From the NCBI GenBank assembly GCA_026004215.1, contig BPIR01000001.1, positions 310,001 to 374,000 of the forward strand: DNA of 64,000 nt, given 5' to 3'. Origin of the DNA: Candidatus Binatia bacterium (GTDB taxonomy: Bacteria; Desulfobacterota; Binatia; HRBIN30). Below are positions 25,761-34,403 of this stretch, piece by piece. Within the stretch, counting starts at the first letter, position 1; every line of letters begins with the position of its first letter. Under the pieces are notes generated by a model. That model saw nothing but the letters and a program-made list of their open reading frames with translations, had not been told where the DNA came from and made no database searches. Made by a program: the position numbers and the translations under genes.

Positions 25761-26207
25761 TCAATTGCCACCAGCTTGAGCGGCGCTTGCGGGCTCCATA
25801 GGTTCGTACTTCGAAGGACAGGAGGTCATGAGACTCTGAGCCCGAAGCACCGAACCATCGTAGCGGCCTTCCACGATGACATCACTCCCGCCCTCGTTGC
25901 GAAACATGTCGGGCACGACACCGGTGTAATAAACCTGCAGCACGGGTGTGGTGCCGCCGTCGTCCTTGAAATCCCCGATCTCGAACCACACTTCTTCGCC
26001 AGCGGGCGTCATGCGGCGCTTTACTGACCCACTAGCGACCCGACCTGCCACGCGAACACCCTCGCCGACTAGTTGGTGGCGGCGCTGCGCGAACTCGTTG
26101 ACCGTGATGTAATATACTGCTGTTTGTCGCACTCCCGTATACATGAGATACGCAACCACACCGACGAGTACGAATGCCGCGAAGCCTAGGCGCGCTTTTT
26201 TTCCCAT
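25761..26207 (-). CDS. ccmE: Heme chaperone CcmE, cysteine (CxxxY) type
   Basis: CcmE carries heme covalently between CcmC and CcmF. The 148-aa protein has an N-terminal membrane anchor and the OB-like barrel (EGVRVAGRV, VWFEIGDF, VVPDMFRNEGG). The normally conserved heme-binding His is a Cys: C130-P-S-K-Y134, so the motif is CxxxY instead of HxxxY. This variant is established in Desulfovibrio-type and archaeal CcmE. It is separated from ccmD by yacG and lpxA and lies 150 bp upstream of ccmF. Confidence 0.95.
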   Translation of the reverse strand: MGKKARLGFAAFVLVGVVAYLMYTGVRQTAVYYITVNEFAQRRHQLVGEGVRVAGRVASGSVKRRMTPAGEEVWFEIGDFKDDGGTTPVLQVYYTGVVPDMFRNEGGSDVIVEGRYDGSVLRAQSLMTSCPSKYEPMEPASAAQAGGN

Positions 26208-26440
26208 CGCTGTGCTCGCTTAATGGAACGACTCCAGCTCCGCAACGCCGGCTGGAAAAGACAAGCAACAGTCTGTTACCGGCTAGAGCAGTCCTCAGGT
26301 ACGCAAGCGGAGGTGAGGAAATTGCTGGGAGCCGTTTTTCGGTCTTGAATTGTCCGCGTCACCCACGCGCAGCCGCGCCGAAGGGAGGAGAGGCCGCTGC
26401 TATCGGGCAACAGCCGGGCCGTGTGGGATGCAACGACAAG

Positions 26441-27238
26441 CTAATCGTCATCACTGCCTGCACGCTGCCGTGCCCCCCGACAAACCCCGCGCCGCGAGCT
26501 ACGGACGAATTCGATGAGGTACCGGACTTCGGCGGTCTGTGGCTCGGTTCCTAGTCGTTGCAACCGCTCGGAAAGATTTCCGGGCCGGAAAAAAAGCGTT
26601 CGAAACGCTCTGTGCAGCGCCTGAATTTGCGCCGAGGAGTAGCCAGCTCGCCTCAACCCGACCCGATTGATCCCGCGCACGGTGTGGGTACCGTCCATGA
26701 TGCAAAATGGAGGCACATCGCGCGAAGTTCGAGACAGCCCCCGCATCAACGCCAGCTTTCCGACCCTGACGTATTGGTGCACGACACAGTTCCCCGAGAT
26801 GAACGCTCCGTCTTCGACGTGGACGTGTCCGGCGAGCAAGGCCCCACTGGCTAGCACAATGTTGTTTTCCAACACGCAGTTGTGGGCGACGTGCGAGTGC
26901 GACATGAGGAAGTTGCCATTTCCGATTCGTGTGGTCGATCCCGGCTGCGTAGCTCGGTGAATTTCGACGTACTCGCGAATGATGTTCCCATCGCCAATGA
27001 CGACCGATGTCTCTTCGCCTTGGTAAGCCCGGTCTTGCGGAACATCGCCAATGACCGCCCCCGTGTGAATCCAATTGTTTGCACCAATCGTCGTTGGCCC
27101 GAAAATCACCGCATGGGGACCTATACGGGTACCGGGACCTACAACAACGGTACCCTCAATGATCACATACGGCCCAATGTCCGCCGTACTGTCGATCGTT
27201 GCTTTCCGGTCGACGATTGCAGTCGGGTGAATGGCCAC
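26441..27238 (-). CDS. lpxA: UDP-N-acetylglucosamine acyltransferase
   Basis: LpxA adds a 3-hydroxyacyl chain to UDP-GlcNAc, the first step of lipid A synthesis. The 265-aa protein has the left-handed beta-helix hexapeptide repeats, the catalytic-His segment MSHSHVAHNC, GLSRTSRDVPPF and the helical C-terminal domain with GINRVGLRRAG. It is not beside lpxD, fabZ or lpxB, which are absent from this window. Instead it sits inside the ccm operon between yacG and ccmE. The last 15-20 residues are Arg-rich and not conserved. Confidence 0.95.
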   Translation of the reverse strand: MAIHPTAIVDRKATIDSTADIGPYVIIEGTVVVGPGTRIGPHAVIFGPTTIGANNWIHTGAVIGDVPQDRAYQGEETSVVIGDGNIIREYVEIHRATQPGSTTRIGNGNFLMSHSHVAHNCVLENNIVLASGALLAGHVHVEDGAFISGNCVVHQYVRVGKLALMRGLSRTSRDVPPFCIMDGTHTVRGINRVGLRRAGYSSAQIQALHRAFRTLFFRPGNLSERLQRLGTEPQTAEVRYLIEFVRSSRRGVCRGARQRAGSDDD

Positions 27239-27244
27239 TTGTTG

Positions 27245-27427
27245 CTACCCGTGGGTATCGTCCCTCTCTCGTTCTGGATCCGCCGCGTCTCCAGGGATCC
27301 GATAAGCCTCGGAAGCCCAGTGTCCGAGGTCCACGAGTTGGCAACGCTCGGAACAAAATGGCCTCCACGGGTTCCCTTCCCATGGGGCGGGCTGCCGACA
27401 AATGGGACAGCGGCGCGGTCGCTCCAT
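27245..27427 (-). CDS. yacG: YacG zinc-binding protein (DNA gyrase inhibitor family)
   Basis: E. coli YacG binds zinc and inhibits DNA gyrase. This 60-aa protein has the four zinc cysteines C7, C10, C25 and C29 (CPICRQP ... PFCSERCQ), plus the family segment [14 protein letters not shown]. The C-terminal tail is short and acidic/basic. It lies 3 bases from ccmD and 6 from lpxA, so it is cotranscribed within the ccm operon. Confidence 0.9.
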   Translation of the reverse strand: MERPRRCPICRQPAPWEGNPWRPFCSERCQLVDLGHWASEAYRIPGDAADPERERDDTHG

Positions 27428-27430
27428 AAG

Positions 27431-27643
27431 CTACCTTGCCTCGAACGGGCTCGTTGACCTGCTGTGGTTCGTCTGCTCCCCGGTTGCGGGCCGGTGGAGC
27501 TTTTCGAGCAACCGCTGGAGCTCTTCCAACTGCTCCTCGAGTCTGCGAGTGCGCCGGGACATTAGCCAGAGATAGAGGAACAGCATAGCCCAAACTGCGG
27601 TGTACGCGGCAAAGAGGAAGTGAAGGTGGTCCATTTGCGTCAT
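27431..27643 (-). CDS. ccmD: CcmD-family small membrane protein
   Basis: CcmD is a small membrane protein that stabilises the CcmABC heme release complex. The 70-aa sequence has one membrane helix (about 8-28, FAAYTAVWAMLFLYLWLMSR) and a basic, helical cytosolic tail (RRLEEQLEELQRLLEKLH). It starts 3 bases after ccmC. The ATG at 27643 or the Met four codons later could start it. Confidence 0.82.
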   Translation of the reverse strand: MTQMDHLHFLFAAYTAVWAMLFLYLWLMSRRTRRLEEQLEELQRLLEKLHRPATGEQTNHSRSTSPFEAR

Positions 27644-27646
27644 CCT

Positions 27647-28354
27647 TTACGCTGACTCCAGGATAGTTTTTTCCAGCGAGTCAACGCGGGCCTGAAGATT
27701 GACCTGCCGAGTGCGCACCTGCACGAGCCAGAGGAACAGGAGAAGCACAGCAACGAATGCAACCGCCAAGGTCCATTGCATCCGTGGATCTGTCAAACCA
27801 CTGCCGCCCTCGCGAGTTACCAGCACCGCAGGGTGAATGGTTCGCCACCAGTAAACCGACCGATTAATGATGGGTATGTCCAGGGCACCGACGATCCCGA
27901 GCACGGCGGCATATCGGGAGCCCTGTTCAGGGTCTGTCGCCAGATTGCGGAGCATCAAGTACGCCACGTAAATCAGCCATAAAATCAGGGTGGTCGTGAG
28001 GCGTGCATCCCACGTCCACCAAGTACCCCAGATCGGCTTCGCCCAAATGGGCCCAGTGATGAGCACTAGCGTACAGTACAGCACACCGAGCTCAGCGCTT
28101 GCATAGGCTAGGCGATCCCACTTGGGCTCATTGCGCCACAGATAGAGCGCACTGGCAACGGCCGTAATTCCGAAGGCGAGAAAGGTCACCAGAGCCAAAG
28201 GCACATGGATGTAAAAAATTCTTTGCACGATGCCCTGAATGCGGTCCGTCGGTACGTACAGAAATATTGCGGCAATAGCGCCAACCATACTCGCACCGCA
28301 AAGCGCTGCGAGAGCCCGTTCGGCACCTGAGAGTCGATGGGTTCGCCTGGCCAT
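27647..28354 (-). CDS. ccmC: Heme exporter permease CcmC
   Basis: CcmC presents heme to CcmE for covalent attachment. The 235-aa form starts at 28354 (MARRTHRLSG), whose ATG overlaps the ccmB stop; the longer frame to 28435 is a chance extension. It has six membrane helices, the WWD heme motif IWGTWWTWDARL, and the flanking heme-ligand histidines in FYIHVPLALV and TIHPAVL. Order ccmB-C-D is standard. Confidence 0.94.
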   Translation of the reverse strand: MARRTHRLSGAERALAALCGASMVGAIAAIFLYVPTDRIQGIVQRIFYIHVPLALVTFLAFGITAVASALYLWRNEPKWDRLAYASAELGVLYCTLVLITGPIWAKPIWGTWWTWDARLTTTLILWLIYVAYLMLRNLATDPEQGSRYAAVLGIVGALDIPIINRSVYWWRTIHPAVLVTREGGSGLTDPRMQWTLAVAFVAVLLLFLWLVQVRTRQVNLQARVDSLEKTILESA

Positions 28355-29016
28355 CAGTCCTGCACTACATATTCGAACAGCACCCAAGCCACAACCACTG
28401 TGGCGACGTCGAATCCGATCATGAGATGGAGCCATGCGAGGTCGTCGCCGGGTGGCTTCCCGGCAAACGCCCGTTCGGTAAGCTTCACGCCTCCGAGAAA
28501 CAACGGGACCACCAGCGGCAACAGCAGGAGTGGCAACATCACTTCACGCGCCCGGGTACGCATGGAAATGGCCGAGAACAGTGTGCCCAACGATGATAAA
28601 CCTACGGACGCTAGAAAGGTCGCGAGGAGCCAACTCCAAGAGTGGCCGCCCCAGTGCACATCGAAGAACAGCGTAAAGAGTCCAATCAGGATGCAGCTCA
28701 CGAGCAGCAGATAAATCAGTGTGGAGCACGCTTTCGAAAGGAAGATGATCCCCCGGTCCACCGGACTCAGAAGTAAACCTTCCCACGCGTCGTTCTGTTG
28801 CTCGGCTACAAATGCCCGGCCCAAACCATAAACAGCGGTAAACAAGTAAGCGACCCAAAAGGCACCGGGCGCCGCTTCCCTTCGCACCGGTCGTGCAGGA
28901 TCGAACGCAAAGCTGAAAACAACGAGGCTCAGCAGCCCCATCAGGAGAAAGGCCGGTAACATCTCGCGAGCCCGCCACTCCAGTCGCAAGTCTTTCTTAA
29001 TCAAGTCCCAAATCAC
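28354..29016 (-). CDS. ccmB: Heme exporter permease CcmB
   Basis: CcmB is the membrane partner of the CcmA ATPase. The 220-aa protein has six predicted membrane helices. The N-terminal KDLRLEWRAREMLPAF, the FVAEQQNDAWEGLLLSPVDRG segment and the LLLLPLVVPLFLGGVKL stretch are typical. It starts 16 bp after ccmA and its stop overlaps the ccmC start (TGATG). Confidence 0.93.
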   Translation of the reverse strand: MIWDLIKKDLRLEWRAREMLPAFLLMGLLSLVVFSFAFDPARPVRREAAPGAFWVAYLFTAVYGLGRAFVAEQQNDAWEGLLLSPVDRGIIFLSKACSTLIYLLLVSCILIGLFTLFFDVHWGGHSWSWLLATFLASVGLSSLGTLFSAISMRTRAREVMLPLLLLPLVVPLFLGGVKLTERAFAGKPPGDDLAWLHLMIGFDVATVVVAWVLFEYVVQD

Positions 29017-29032
29017 GGGTACCCTCGCGCTT

Positions 29033-29770
29033 TTAGTGTTGTGGCCGCGAGTTGGTCCAAGTCCGGTACGCGGGCTGTAGGGGTGTCACCATTGGGCCAT
29101 CATAAACGACTCTCCCGCGATCCAAGCAAATCACCCGTTGGCAAAATGCTTCCGCTTGGTGGAAATCGTGAGTCGACAGAACGATGGTGGTGCCTTTGTG
29201 CTGGAGGGAATGGAGCATCTGGGCCACGCGCTCGGCAGCCGCAGCGTCCAGTCCGGTAAAGGGTTCGTCGAGCAGCAAGAGCTGAGGCTCGTGGAGGAGC
29301 GATCGAGCCAGCGCCGCGCGCTGGAGTAGACCGCGGGAAAGAGTACGAATCGGTCTTTCCCCCCAGCCGTCCAAAGCCAGTTGCGCAAACAAGTCAGTCA
29401 CGCGCGGGCTCGGGGCGGACAGACCGTACAGCCGCCCGTACAACGCAAGATTTTCGCGCAGCGTGAGCTGAGGATACAGGAGACTCTCATGCCCAAGATA
29501 CCCGATTCGCTGCCGCACCGTGGGCGAGGGATCTCGCGTGTGTTGACCAAAGAGACGAAGGGTTCCCACAGTGGGTCTCCAAAGTGTCGCGAGCAGCTTG
29601 AGGAGCGTGCTTTTGCCTGCTCCGTTCGGACCCACGAGGGCTACCGCTTCCCCTGAAGCGATGCAGAGACTCACGTCGCGAAGAGCCCACACGCCGCCAA
29701 ACCGCTTTGCTAGGCCGACAGCATCAACGTCGAAGCTACTCGTCCGGTGGGTGGAAAAATGAGTTGACAT
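29033..29770 (-). CDS. ccmA: Heme exporter ATP-binding protein CcmA
   Basis: CcmA hydrolyses ATP to release holo-CcmE from CcmC. The ATG at 29770 gives about 245 aa; the frame further upstream to 29893 would enter the divergent promoter region. Motifs are Walker A GPNGAGKST, a signature region LSRGLLQRAALARSLL (LSRG rather than LSGG), Walker B LLLLDEPF and the His switch LSTHD. It is the first gene of the leftward ccm operon, which faces the yceD-rpmF operon. Confidence 0.93.
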   Translation of the reverse strand: MSTHFSTHRTSSFDVDAVGLAKRFGGVWALRDVSLCIASGEAVALVGPNGAGKSTLLKLLATLWRPTVGTLRLFGQHTRDPSPTVRQRIGYLGHESLLYPQLTLRENLALYGRLYGLSAPSPRVTDLFAQLALDGWGERPIRTLSRGLLQRAALARSLLHEPQLLLLDEPFTGLDAAAAERVAQMLHSLQHKGTTIVLSTHDFHQAEAFCQRVICLDRGRVVYDGPMVTPLQPAYRTWTNSRPQH

Positions 29771-29916
29771 AGCGCGGCGAATGGATGGGCGTGCTTTTAA
29801 GAAAGCCGGCGGAAGAACACAAACGTTGACCGCCTCGAAGCACACGCCATTGCCTTGCAGCTCACGAACGGATCGGCTACGCGAGTAGCACATTTGTACC
29901 TCTCGGTGTTGGTTCC
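29771..29916. promoter_or_regulatory. Divergent promoter region between ccmA and yceD
   Basis: About 146 bases separate the leftward ccm operon from the rightward ribosome/fatty-acid operon and should hold both promoters. I did not find a clear -35/-10 pair with near-consensus spacing on either strand. Confidence 0.5.
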
Positions 29917-30447
29917 GTGAAGCTGATCGTCAACGACATCCGACAAGATTTGGAACGAGTTCTGTTCGAAGAACCGACAGCGCCCTTAAATGCCATCTTG
30001 GCCAGCGGGAAAGTTTGCGACTACGAGTTCCCAGCGAATGCCAAAGTACGGCTAGATTACTATCGCGCGGGCGCCGAAATTTTTCTCCAGGGTCACGTCG
30101 AGGGGCGAGTGATTGGCCACTGCGCTCGCTGTTTGGAGTCGTACCCTTTCGACCTGGCCACGGATTTTTCGTTGGTGTTAGTTCCGCGTGAAGACCTTCC
30201 CCCCAACCTGGAGCTTACTGCAGATGATTTGGACATCGCCTACTACCAGGGGGAAGAAATTGATTTGAGCCCAATCGTTACAGAGCACATCATCCTAGCC
30301 CTCCCTACTCGTCCGCTGTGCAGCGAGGCGTGCCAGGGGTTGTGCCCGTATTGCGGAATCAATCGTAACCTTCACGAGTGCGATTGCGCCAGTAAGCAGG
30401 TAGACCCCAGGTGGGCTGCCTTGCGAGAGCTCAAACTGAATCGTTAG
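29917..30447 (+). CDS. yceD: YceD/DUF177 family protein
   Basis: The family is usually encoded directly before rpmF and is linked to ribosomal RNA in plants and bacteria. The 176-aa protein starts with GTG at 29917. It contains the paired motifs [12 protein letters not shown] and a C-terminal cysteine cluster ([18 protein letters not shown] ... CDC) that probably binds zinc. Its position 70 bp before rpmF supports the assignment. Confidence 0.88.
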   Translation: MKLIVNDIRQDLERVLFEEPTAPLNAILASGKVCDYEFPANAKVRLDYYRAGAEIFLQGHVEGRVIGHCARCLESYPFDLATDFSLVLVPREDLPPNLELTADDLDIAYYQGEEIDLSPIVTEHIILALPTRPLCSEACQGLCPYCGINRNLHECDCASKQVDPRWAALRELKLNR

Positions 30448-30517
30448 ACAAAAAGTGCCCGCTGCCACGGCCGAGACGTGGAACTTTTGCGGGGTTGTGT
30501 CGTTAGGAGAGGATCAC

Positions 30518-30700
30518 ATGGCCGTACCGAAGCGCAAGACATCGAAGTCGAAACGGAATAAACGCAGGGCGCATGACGCTCTGACGCCCCCAACGGTTGT
30601 GCTCTGCCCGGAGTGTGGAGAACCAAAGCTGCCCCACCGCGTCTGCGCTCATTGTGGCTCCTATAAGGGGCGTAAGGTGTTGGATATCGGCGCAGACTGA
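30518..30700 (+). CDS. rpmF: 50S ribosomal protein L32
   Basis: The 60-aa protein starts [20 protein letters not shown] after AGGAGAGG, with a zinc-binding set of cysteines (LCPECGEPK ... [10 protein letters not shown]). The in-frame start at 30455 adds non-conserved residues. Its stop overlaps fabD (TGATG). Confidence 0.96.
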   Translation: MAVPKRKTSKSKRNKRRAHDALTPPTVVLCPECGEPKLPHRVCAHCGSYKGRKVLDIGAD

Positions 30701-31632
30701 TGCGGGCGATTTTGCTCTTTCCCGGCCAGGGCTCGCAAAGCGTCGGCATGGGAAAGGCCCTATATGACCGCTTCGCGGAAGTGCGGGAGTTGTTCGCGCA
30801 GGCGGATGAAACTCTAGGCATTCCCCTTAGCCGCTTGTGTCTAGAAGGTCCCGCGGAAGAACTCACGCTGACCGCCAATGCTCAGCCGGCTCTACTCTTG
30901 GTCAGCACGGCCATCTGGCGAGTTGCCCAACGTCAGCTCGCCATCGAGCCCGTGGCGGCGGCTGGCCACAGTCTGGGTGAGTTTTCTGCTCTAGTGGCCG
31001 CGGGGGCACTTCAGTTGGGTGAGGCCCTGCGGGTGGTCCGCGAGAGAGGGCGCGCGATGCAAGAGGCTGTACCTCCCGGACGCGGCAGCATGGCAGCGAT
31101 TTTCGGCCTCGATTTGAAGACGGTGGAGAGGTTGTGCCGCGAACATGGCAACGGAGCTGTGGTTTCTCCGGCCAACTTGAACGGGGCCGGCCAAATTGTG
31201 GTTGCGGGCGAAAAGGAGGCTGTCGAAAGAGTGGTCACAGCGGCCAGACAGGCTGGGGCTCGGCGCAGCGTGAATCTCCAGGTGAGCGCGCCCTTTCATT
31301 GCAGCTTAATGGCGCCGGCGGCCGAGAAGCTTCGGGAGACGCTCCGCAACGTGAACATCTCAGTGCCAAGGTTCCCGGTGATTTCCAATGTGACCGCCCT
31401 ACCCTATTCCAGCGATGCCGATGAGTTGCGCCAACTGCTGGTGCTGCAGGTAACGGAACCAGTACGCTGGGAGGAATGCGTGCGGCGCTTGGCGGAGTAC
31501 TCTTGTGACGTGGTGATCGAGTGCGGTCCCGGGAAGGTGTTGACCAGTCTCGCGAAGCGCATCGTTCCCGAGTGGAATTGCCAAGCTGCCGAAGAGCTGA
31601 ATCTTGTTTCCGACTCGGGGGGAACGCAGTGA
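30700..31632 (+). CDS. fabD: Malonyl-CoA:ACP transacylase
   Basis: FabD loads malonyl groups onto ACP for fatty-acid synthesis. The 310-aa protein has FPGQGSQSVGMG at the start, the active-site Ser in AAGHSLGEFSAL and the catalytic His segment SAPFHCSLM. Length is normal. The plsX and fabH genes common between rpmF and fabD are missing here. It overlaps rpmF and fabG, indicating translational coupling. Confidence 0.96.
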   Translation: MRAILLFPGQGSQSVGMGKALYDRFAEVRELFAQADETLGIPLSRLCLEGPAEELTLTANAQPALLLVSTAIWRVAQRQLAIEPVAAAGHSLGEFSALVAAGALQLGEALRVVRERGRAMQEAVPPGRGSMAAIFGLDLKTVERLCREHGNGAVVSPANLNGAGQIVVAGEKEAVERVVTAARQAGARRSVNLQVSAPFHCSLMAPAAEKLRETLRNVNISVPRFPVISNVTALPYSSDADELRQLLVLQVTEPVRWEECVRRLAEYSCDVVIECGPGKVLTSLAKRIVPEWNCQAAEELNLVSDSGGTQ

Positions 31633-32378
31633 CAGGGAGATTGGCGGGCCAAATCGCTTTGGTCACCGGGGCGTCGCGCGGCATTGGGCGCGCAATTGCA
31701 CATCGGCTCGCCAATGAGGGCGCGTTTGTTGTCGTGAACTATCTTCAAAACGAGCAAGCGGCTCGTTCGACCGTGGATGCCATCCGGGCCGCTGGAGGCC
31801 AAGCCGAGGCTGTGGCGTTCGACGTAGGAAACGCGGATCAGGTCAATCGGTGCGTCCGGGATATTGGCGACCGCCATGGCCGGCTGGACATCCTAGTGAA
31901 CAATGCGGGAGGAACCTCGGACCAGTTGTTGTTGCGTCTAAAGGACGAGGAGTGGGAACGGGTCCTGAGAATCAACCTCACGGGAACATACCTGTGCAGC
32001 AAAGCAGCACTGCGATGGATGTTGCGCCAGCACTACGGCCGCATTGTCAACATTAGCTCGGTGGCTGGCCACCTAGGGAACGTTGGTCAAGCTGCTTACG
32101 CTGCTGCCAAAGCAGGTATTGAGGGTTTCACCCGCTCGCTGGCCCGCGAGGTGGCTACGCGCAATATCACCGTGAACGTGGTTGCTCCCGGATTTATTGC
32201 TACGGAGATGGTCGAGCAGTTACCGGAAGGCGTACGAAACTCCTATCTGCAGTTGATCCCATTGGGGCGGTGGGGAAAAACGGAAGAGGTTGCGGAGGCA
32301 GTGGCTTTTCTTGTACAGCCTGCTGCGGCCTACGTCACGGGCCAAGTCATCGGTGTCAACGGCGGGCTGTACATGTGA
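31629..32378 (+). CDS. fabG: 3-oxoacyl-ACP reductase
   Basis: FabG reduces 3-oxoacyl-ACP with NADPH. The start is the GTG at 31629, overlapping the fabD stop (GTGA) after GGGGGGA; the open frame back to 31521 is a shadow of fabD. The 249-aa short-chain dehydrogenase has VTGASRGIGRAIA, NNAGG, the Ser/Tyr/Lys triad (NISSVAG, AYAAAK) and the usual C terminus GQVIGVNGGLYM. Confidence 0.94.
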   Translation: MTGRLAGQIALVTGASRGIGRAIAHRLANEGAFVVVNYLQNEQAARSTVDAIRAAGGQAEAVAFDVGNADQVNRCVRDIGDRHGRLDILVNNAGGTSDQLLLRLKDEEWERVLRINLTGTYLCSKAALRWMLRQHYGRIVNISSVAGHLGNVGQAAYAAAKAGIEGFTRSLAREVATRNITVNVVAPGFIATEMVEQLPEGVRNSYLQLIPLGRWGKTEEVAEAVAFLVQPAAAYVTGQVIGVNGGLYM

Positions 32379-32471
32379 TCCTTTATGCGTGTCAAGCTCC
32401 GTGACATGATCGGCAATCGGAAGTCACGGACAAGTGCGCTGGCCACCATGTAGCAGAGGAGGAGCTCAATC

Positions 32472-32720
32472 ATGACATCATCGGTCGAAGCCAAGGTAAA
32501 AGAAATCATCTGCGAGCAGTTGGGTGTGAGCGAAGAGGAGGTGACTCCATCGGCCTCTTTTATCGAAGATCTCGGTGCCGATTCGCTCGACATCGTGGAG
32601 CTAATCATGGCCTTGGAGGAAGAGTACGACCTCGAAATTAGCGACGAGGAAGCCGAGAAAATCCGCACGGTTCAAGACGTGATCGACTACATCGAGTCTC
32701 ACAAGCAGAGCGCAAAATGA
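32472..32720 (+). CDS. acpP: Acyl carrier protein
   Basis: The 82-aa acidic protein has the phosphopantetheine Ser S38 in [20 protein letters not shown] ribosome site AGGAGGAG precedes the ATG. Its stop overlaps glyA (ATGA). It is the usual carrier for the fabD/fabG products made by the same operon. Confidence 0.96.
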   Translation: MTSSVEAKVKEIICEQLGVSEEEVTPSASFIEDLGADSLDIVELIMALEEEYDLEISDEEAEKIRTVQDVIDYIESHKQSAK

Positions 32721-33967
32721 GTGAGCTGGCTCGAACCGACCCTGAGATTTACCGGATTCTTCGTCTCGAGGCGGAGAGGCAAGAATACAACCTGGAACTG
32801 ATCGCTTCCGAAAACATCGTGAGCCGGGCAGTGTTGGAGGCGCAAGGGTCGATCCTCACCAACAAATACGCCGAGGGGTACCCCGGTAAGCGGTATTACG
32901 GGGGGTGCGAGTACGTGGACCTGGCCGAGCAGTTGGCGATCGATCGCGCCAAGCGCCTATTTGGGGCTGAGTACGTCAACGTCCAGCCTCATTCCGGCTC
33001 CCAAGCAAACATGGCCGTATATTTTTCCCAGCTCCAGCCTGGCGACACGATCATGGCCATGGATCTGACTCACGGCGGCCATCTGACCCATGGAAGCCCT
33101 GTCAATTTTTCAGGTCGGTTTTTCCGCGTCGTTCCCTACGGCGTCCGGCAAGACGACGAACGCATCGATTACGAACAAGTTGCGGAGCTGGCACGTCGCC
33201 ACCGGCCGAAAATGATTGTAGTTGGTTACAGCGCATACCCGCGACAAATTGATTTTTCGAAGTTCCGAGCGATTGCGGATGAAGTTGGCGCCACTGTGAT
33301 GGCGGATATTGCACACTTTGCTGGATTGGTCGCCGCGGGAATTCACCCATCGCCGATCCCGCACTGCGAGTTTGTGACGACAACGACACACAAGACTTTG
33401 CGCGGTCCTCGCGGGGGCATGATCATGTGCCGCGAGGCGTACGCGAAGAGCATCGCATCCTCGGTGTTCCCGGGAAATCAGGGTGGCCCGTTGATGCACA
33501 TCATTGCGGCTAAGGCCGTGGCGTTTCAGGAGGCTCTACGACCCGAGTTCAAAAGCTACCAGGAACAAGTGGTTCGTAACGCTCAGGCGTTGTGCCGAGC
33601 ACTACAAGCACGCGGGTTCCGTGCCGTGTCCGGCGGAACGGATAATCACTTGATGTTGATCGATTTGCGCTCTTCGGAACTTACAGGGAAACTTGCGCAA
33701 GAGACCTTGGACCGGGCACGAATTACCGTGAACAAGAACACCGTGCCCTTCGAAACGCGTTCTCCTTTCGTGACCAGTGGTATTCGCATAGGGACACCGG
33801 CGGTCACCTCTCGCGGCATGCGCGAAGCGGAGATGGAAACCATCGCCGAGCTCATCACGCGCGCCCTGGAGCGTGTAGGTGACGAGAGCGCACTCAAGTC
33901 GATTGCAGATGACGTGGTTTCCCTCTGCAAAAAGTTTCCAATTGGTTACCACCAGCTCTTCCAATGA
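32717..33967 (+). CDS. glyA: Serine hydroxymethyltransferase
   Basis: GlyA interconverts serine and glycine with tetrahydrofolate and PLP. The 416-aa protein has [24 protein letters not shown], the PLP-lysine motif [15 protein letters not shown] and [11 protein letters not shown]. It is coupled to acpP upstream and to copC downstream by ATGA overlaps. Confidence 0.97.
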   Translation: MSELARTDPEIYRILRLEAERQEYNLELIASENIVSRAVLEAQGSILTNKYAEGYPGKRYYGGCEYVDLAEQLAIDRAKRLFGAEYVNVQPHSGSQANMAVYFSQLQPGDTIMAMDLTHGGHLTHGSPVNFSGRFFRVVPYGVRQDDERIDYEQVAELARRHRPKMIVVGYSAYPRQIDFSKFRAIADEVGATVMADIAHFAGLVAAGIHPSPIPHCEFVTTTTHKTLRGPRGGMIMCREAYAKSIASSVFPGNQGGPLMHIIAAKAVAFQEALRPEFKSYQEQVVRNAQALCRALQARGFRAVSGGTDNHLMLIDLRSSELTGKLAQETLDRARITVNKNTVPFETRSPFVTSGIRIGTPAVTSRGMREAEMETIAELITRALERVGDESALKSIADDVVSLCKKFPIGYHQLFQ

Positions 33968-34371
33968 TCGGCCGGCGCCTGCTGCTCGTTGGTGTTCTTT
34001 TCGTCTGGCTAGGGGGAGCCCTTTTTGGGAGTCATGTTCGCCCAGCTTGGGCACATGCCCGCTTGTTACGCTCCGAGCCCCGGGATAACGCGGTGATTCC
34101 TGCGGCACCGCGAACTCTGCGATTGTGGTTCAACGAGGTGCTCGATCGTGGGTTCCATACGGTGGAGGTGTTCTCGGCCGCGGAGCTCAAAGCAAAGCAG
34201 CGAAGAAACCTTGTGAGCGGCCCTCCGGAAGTAAATCCGGAAGACCGCACCGAGTTGCGCGTCCCCTTACCTGAACTTGCTCCTGGCCGGTACGTAGTCG
34301 AGTACCGCGTTTTATCCCGTGACGGCCATAGCGCCCCGGGGCGGGTGAGCTTCGAGATCCGGGCTCCGTGA
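33964..34371 (+). CDS. copC: CopC-domain periplasmic copper protein
   Basis: CopC proteins bind copper in the periplasm. The 135-aa protein has a signal peptide (about 1-30) and then the family opening [22 protein letters not shown], whose first His is the expected copper ligand. The later [15 protein letters not shown] segment carries the second conserved His. It is directly coupled to glyA, an unusual neighbour, and precedes the copD-type gene. Confidence 0.88.
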   Translation: MIGRRLLLVGVLFVWLGGALFGSHVRPAWAHARLLRSEPRDNAVIPAAPRTLRLWFNEVLDRGFHTVEVFSAAELKAKQRRNLVSGPPEVNPEDRTELRVPLPELAPGRYVVEYRVLSRDGHSAPGRVSFEIRAP

Positions 34372-34403
34372 CTGCGCGCCCGTGTTGCTGGGGCTGAAAC
34401 ACA

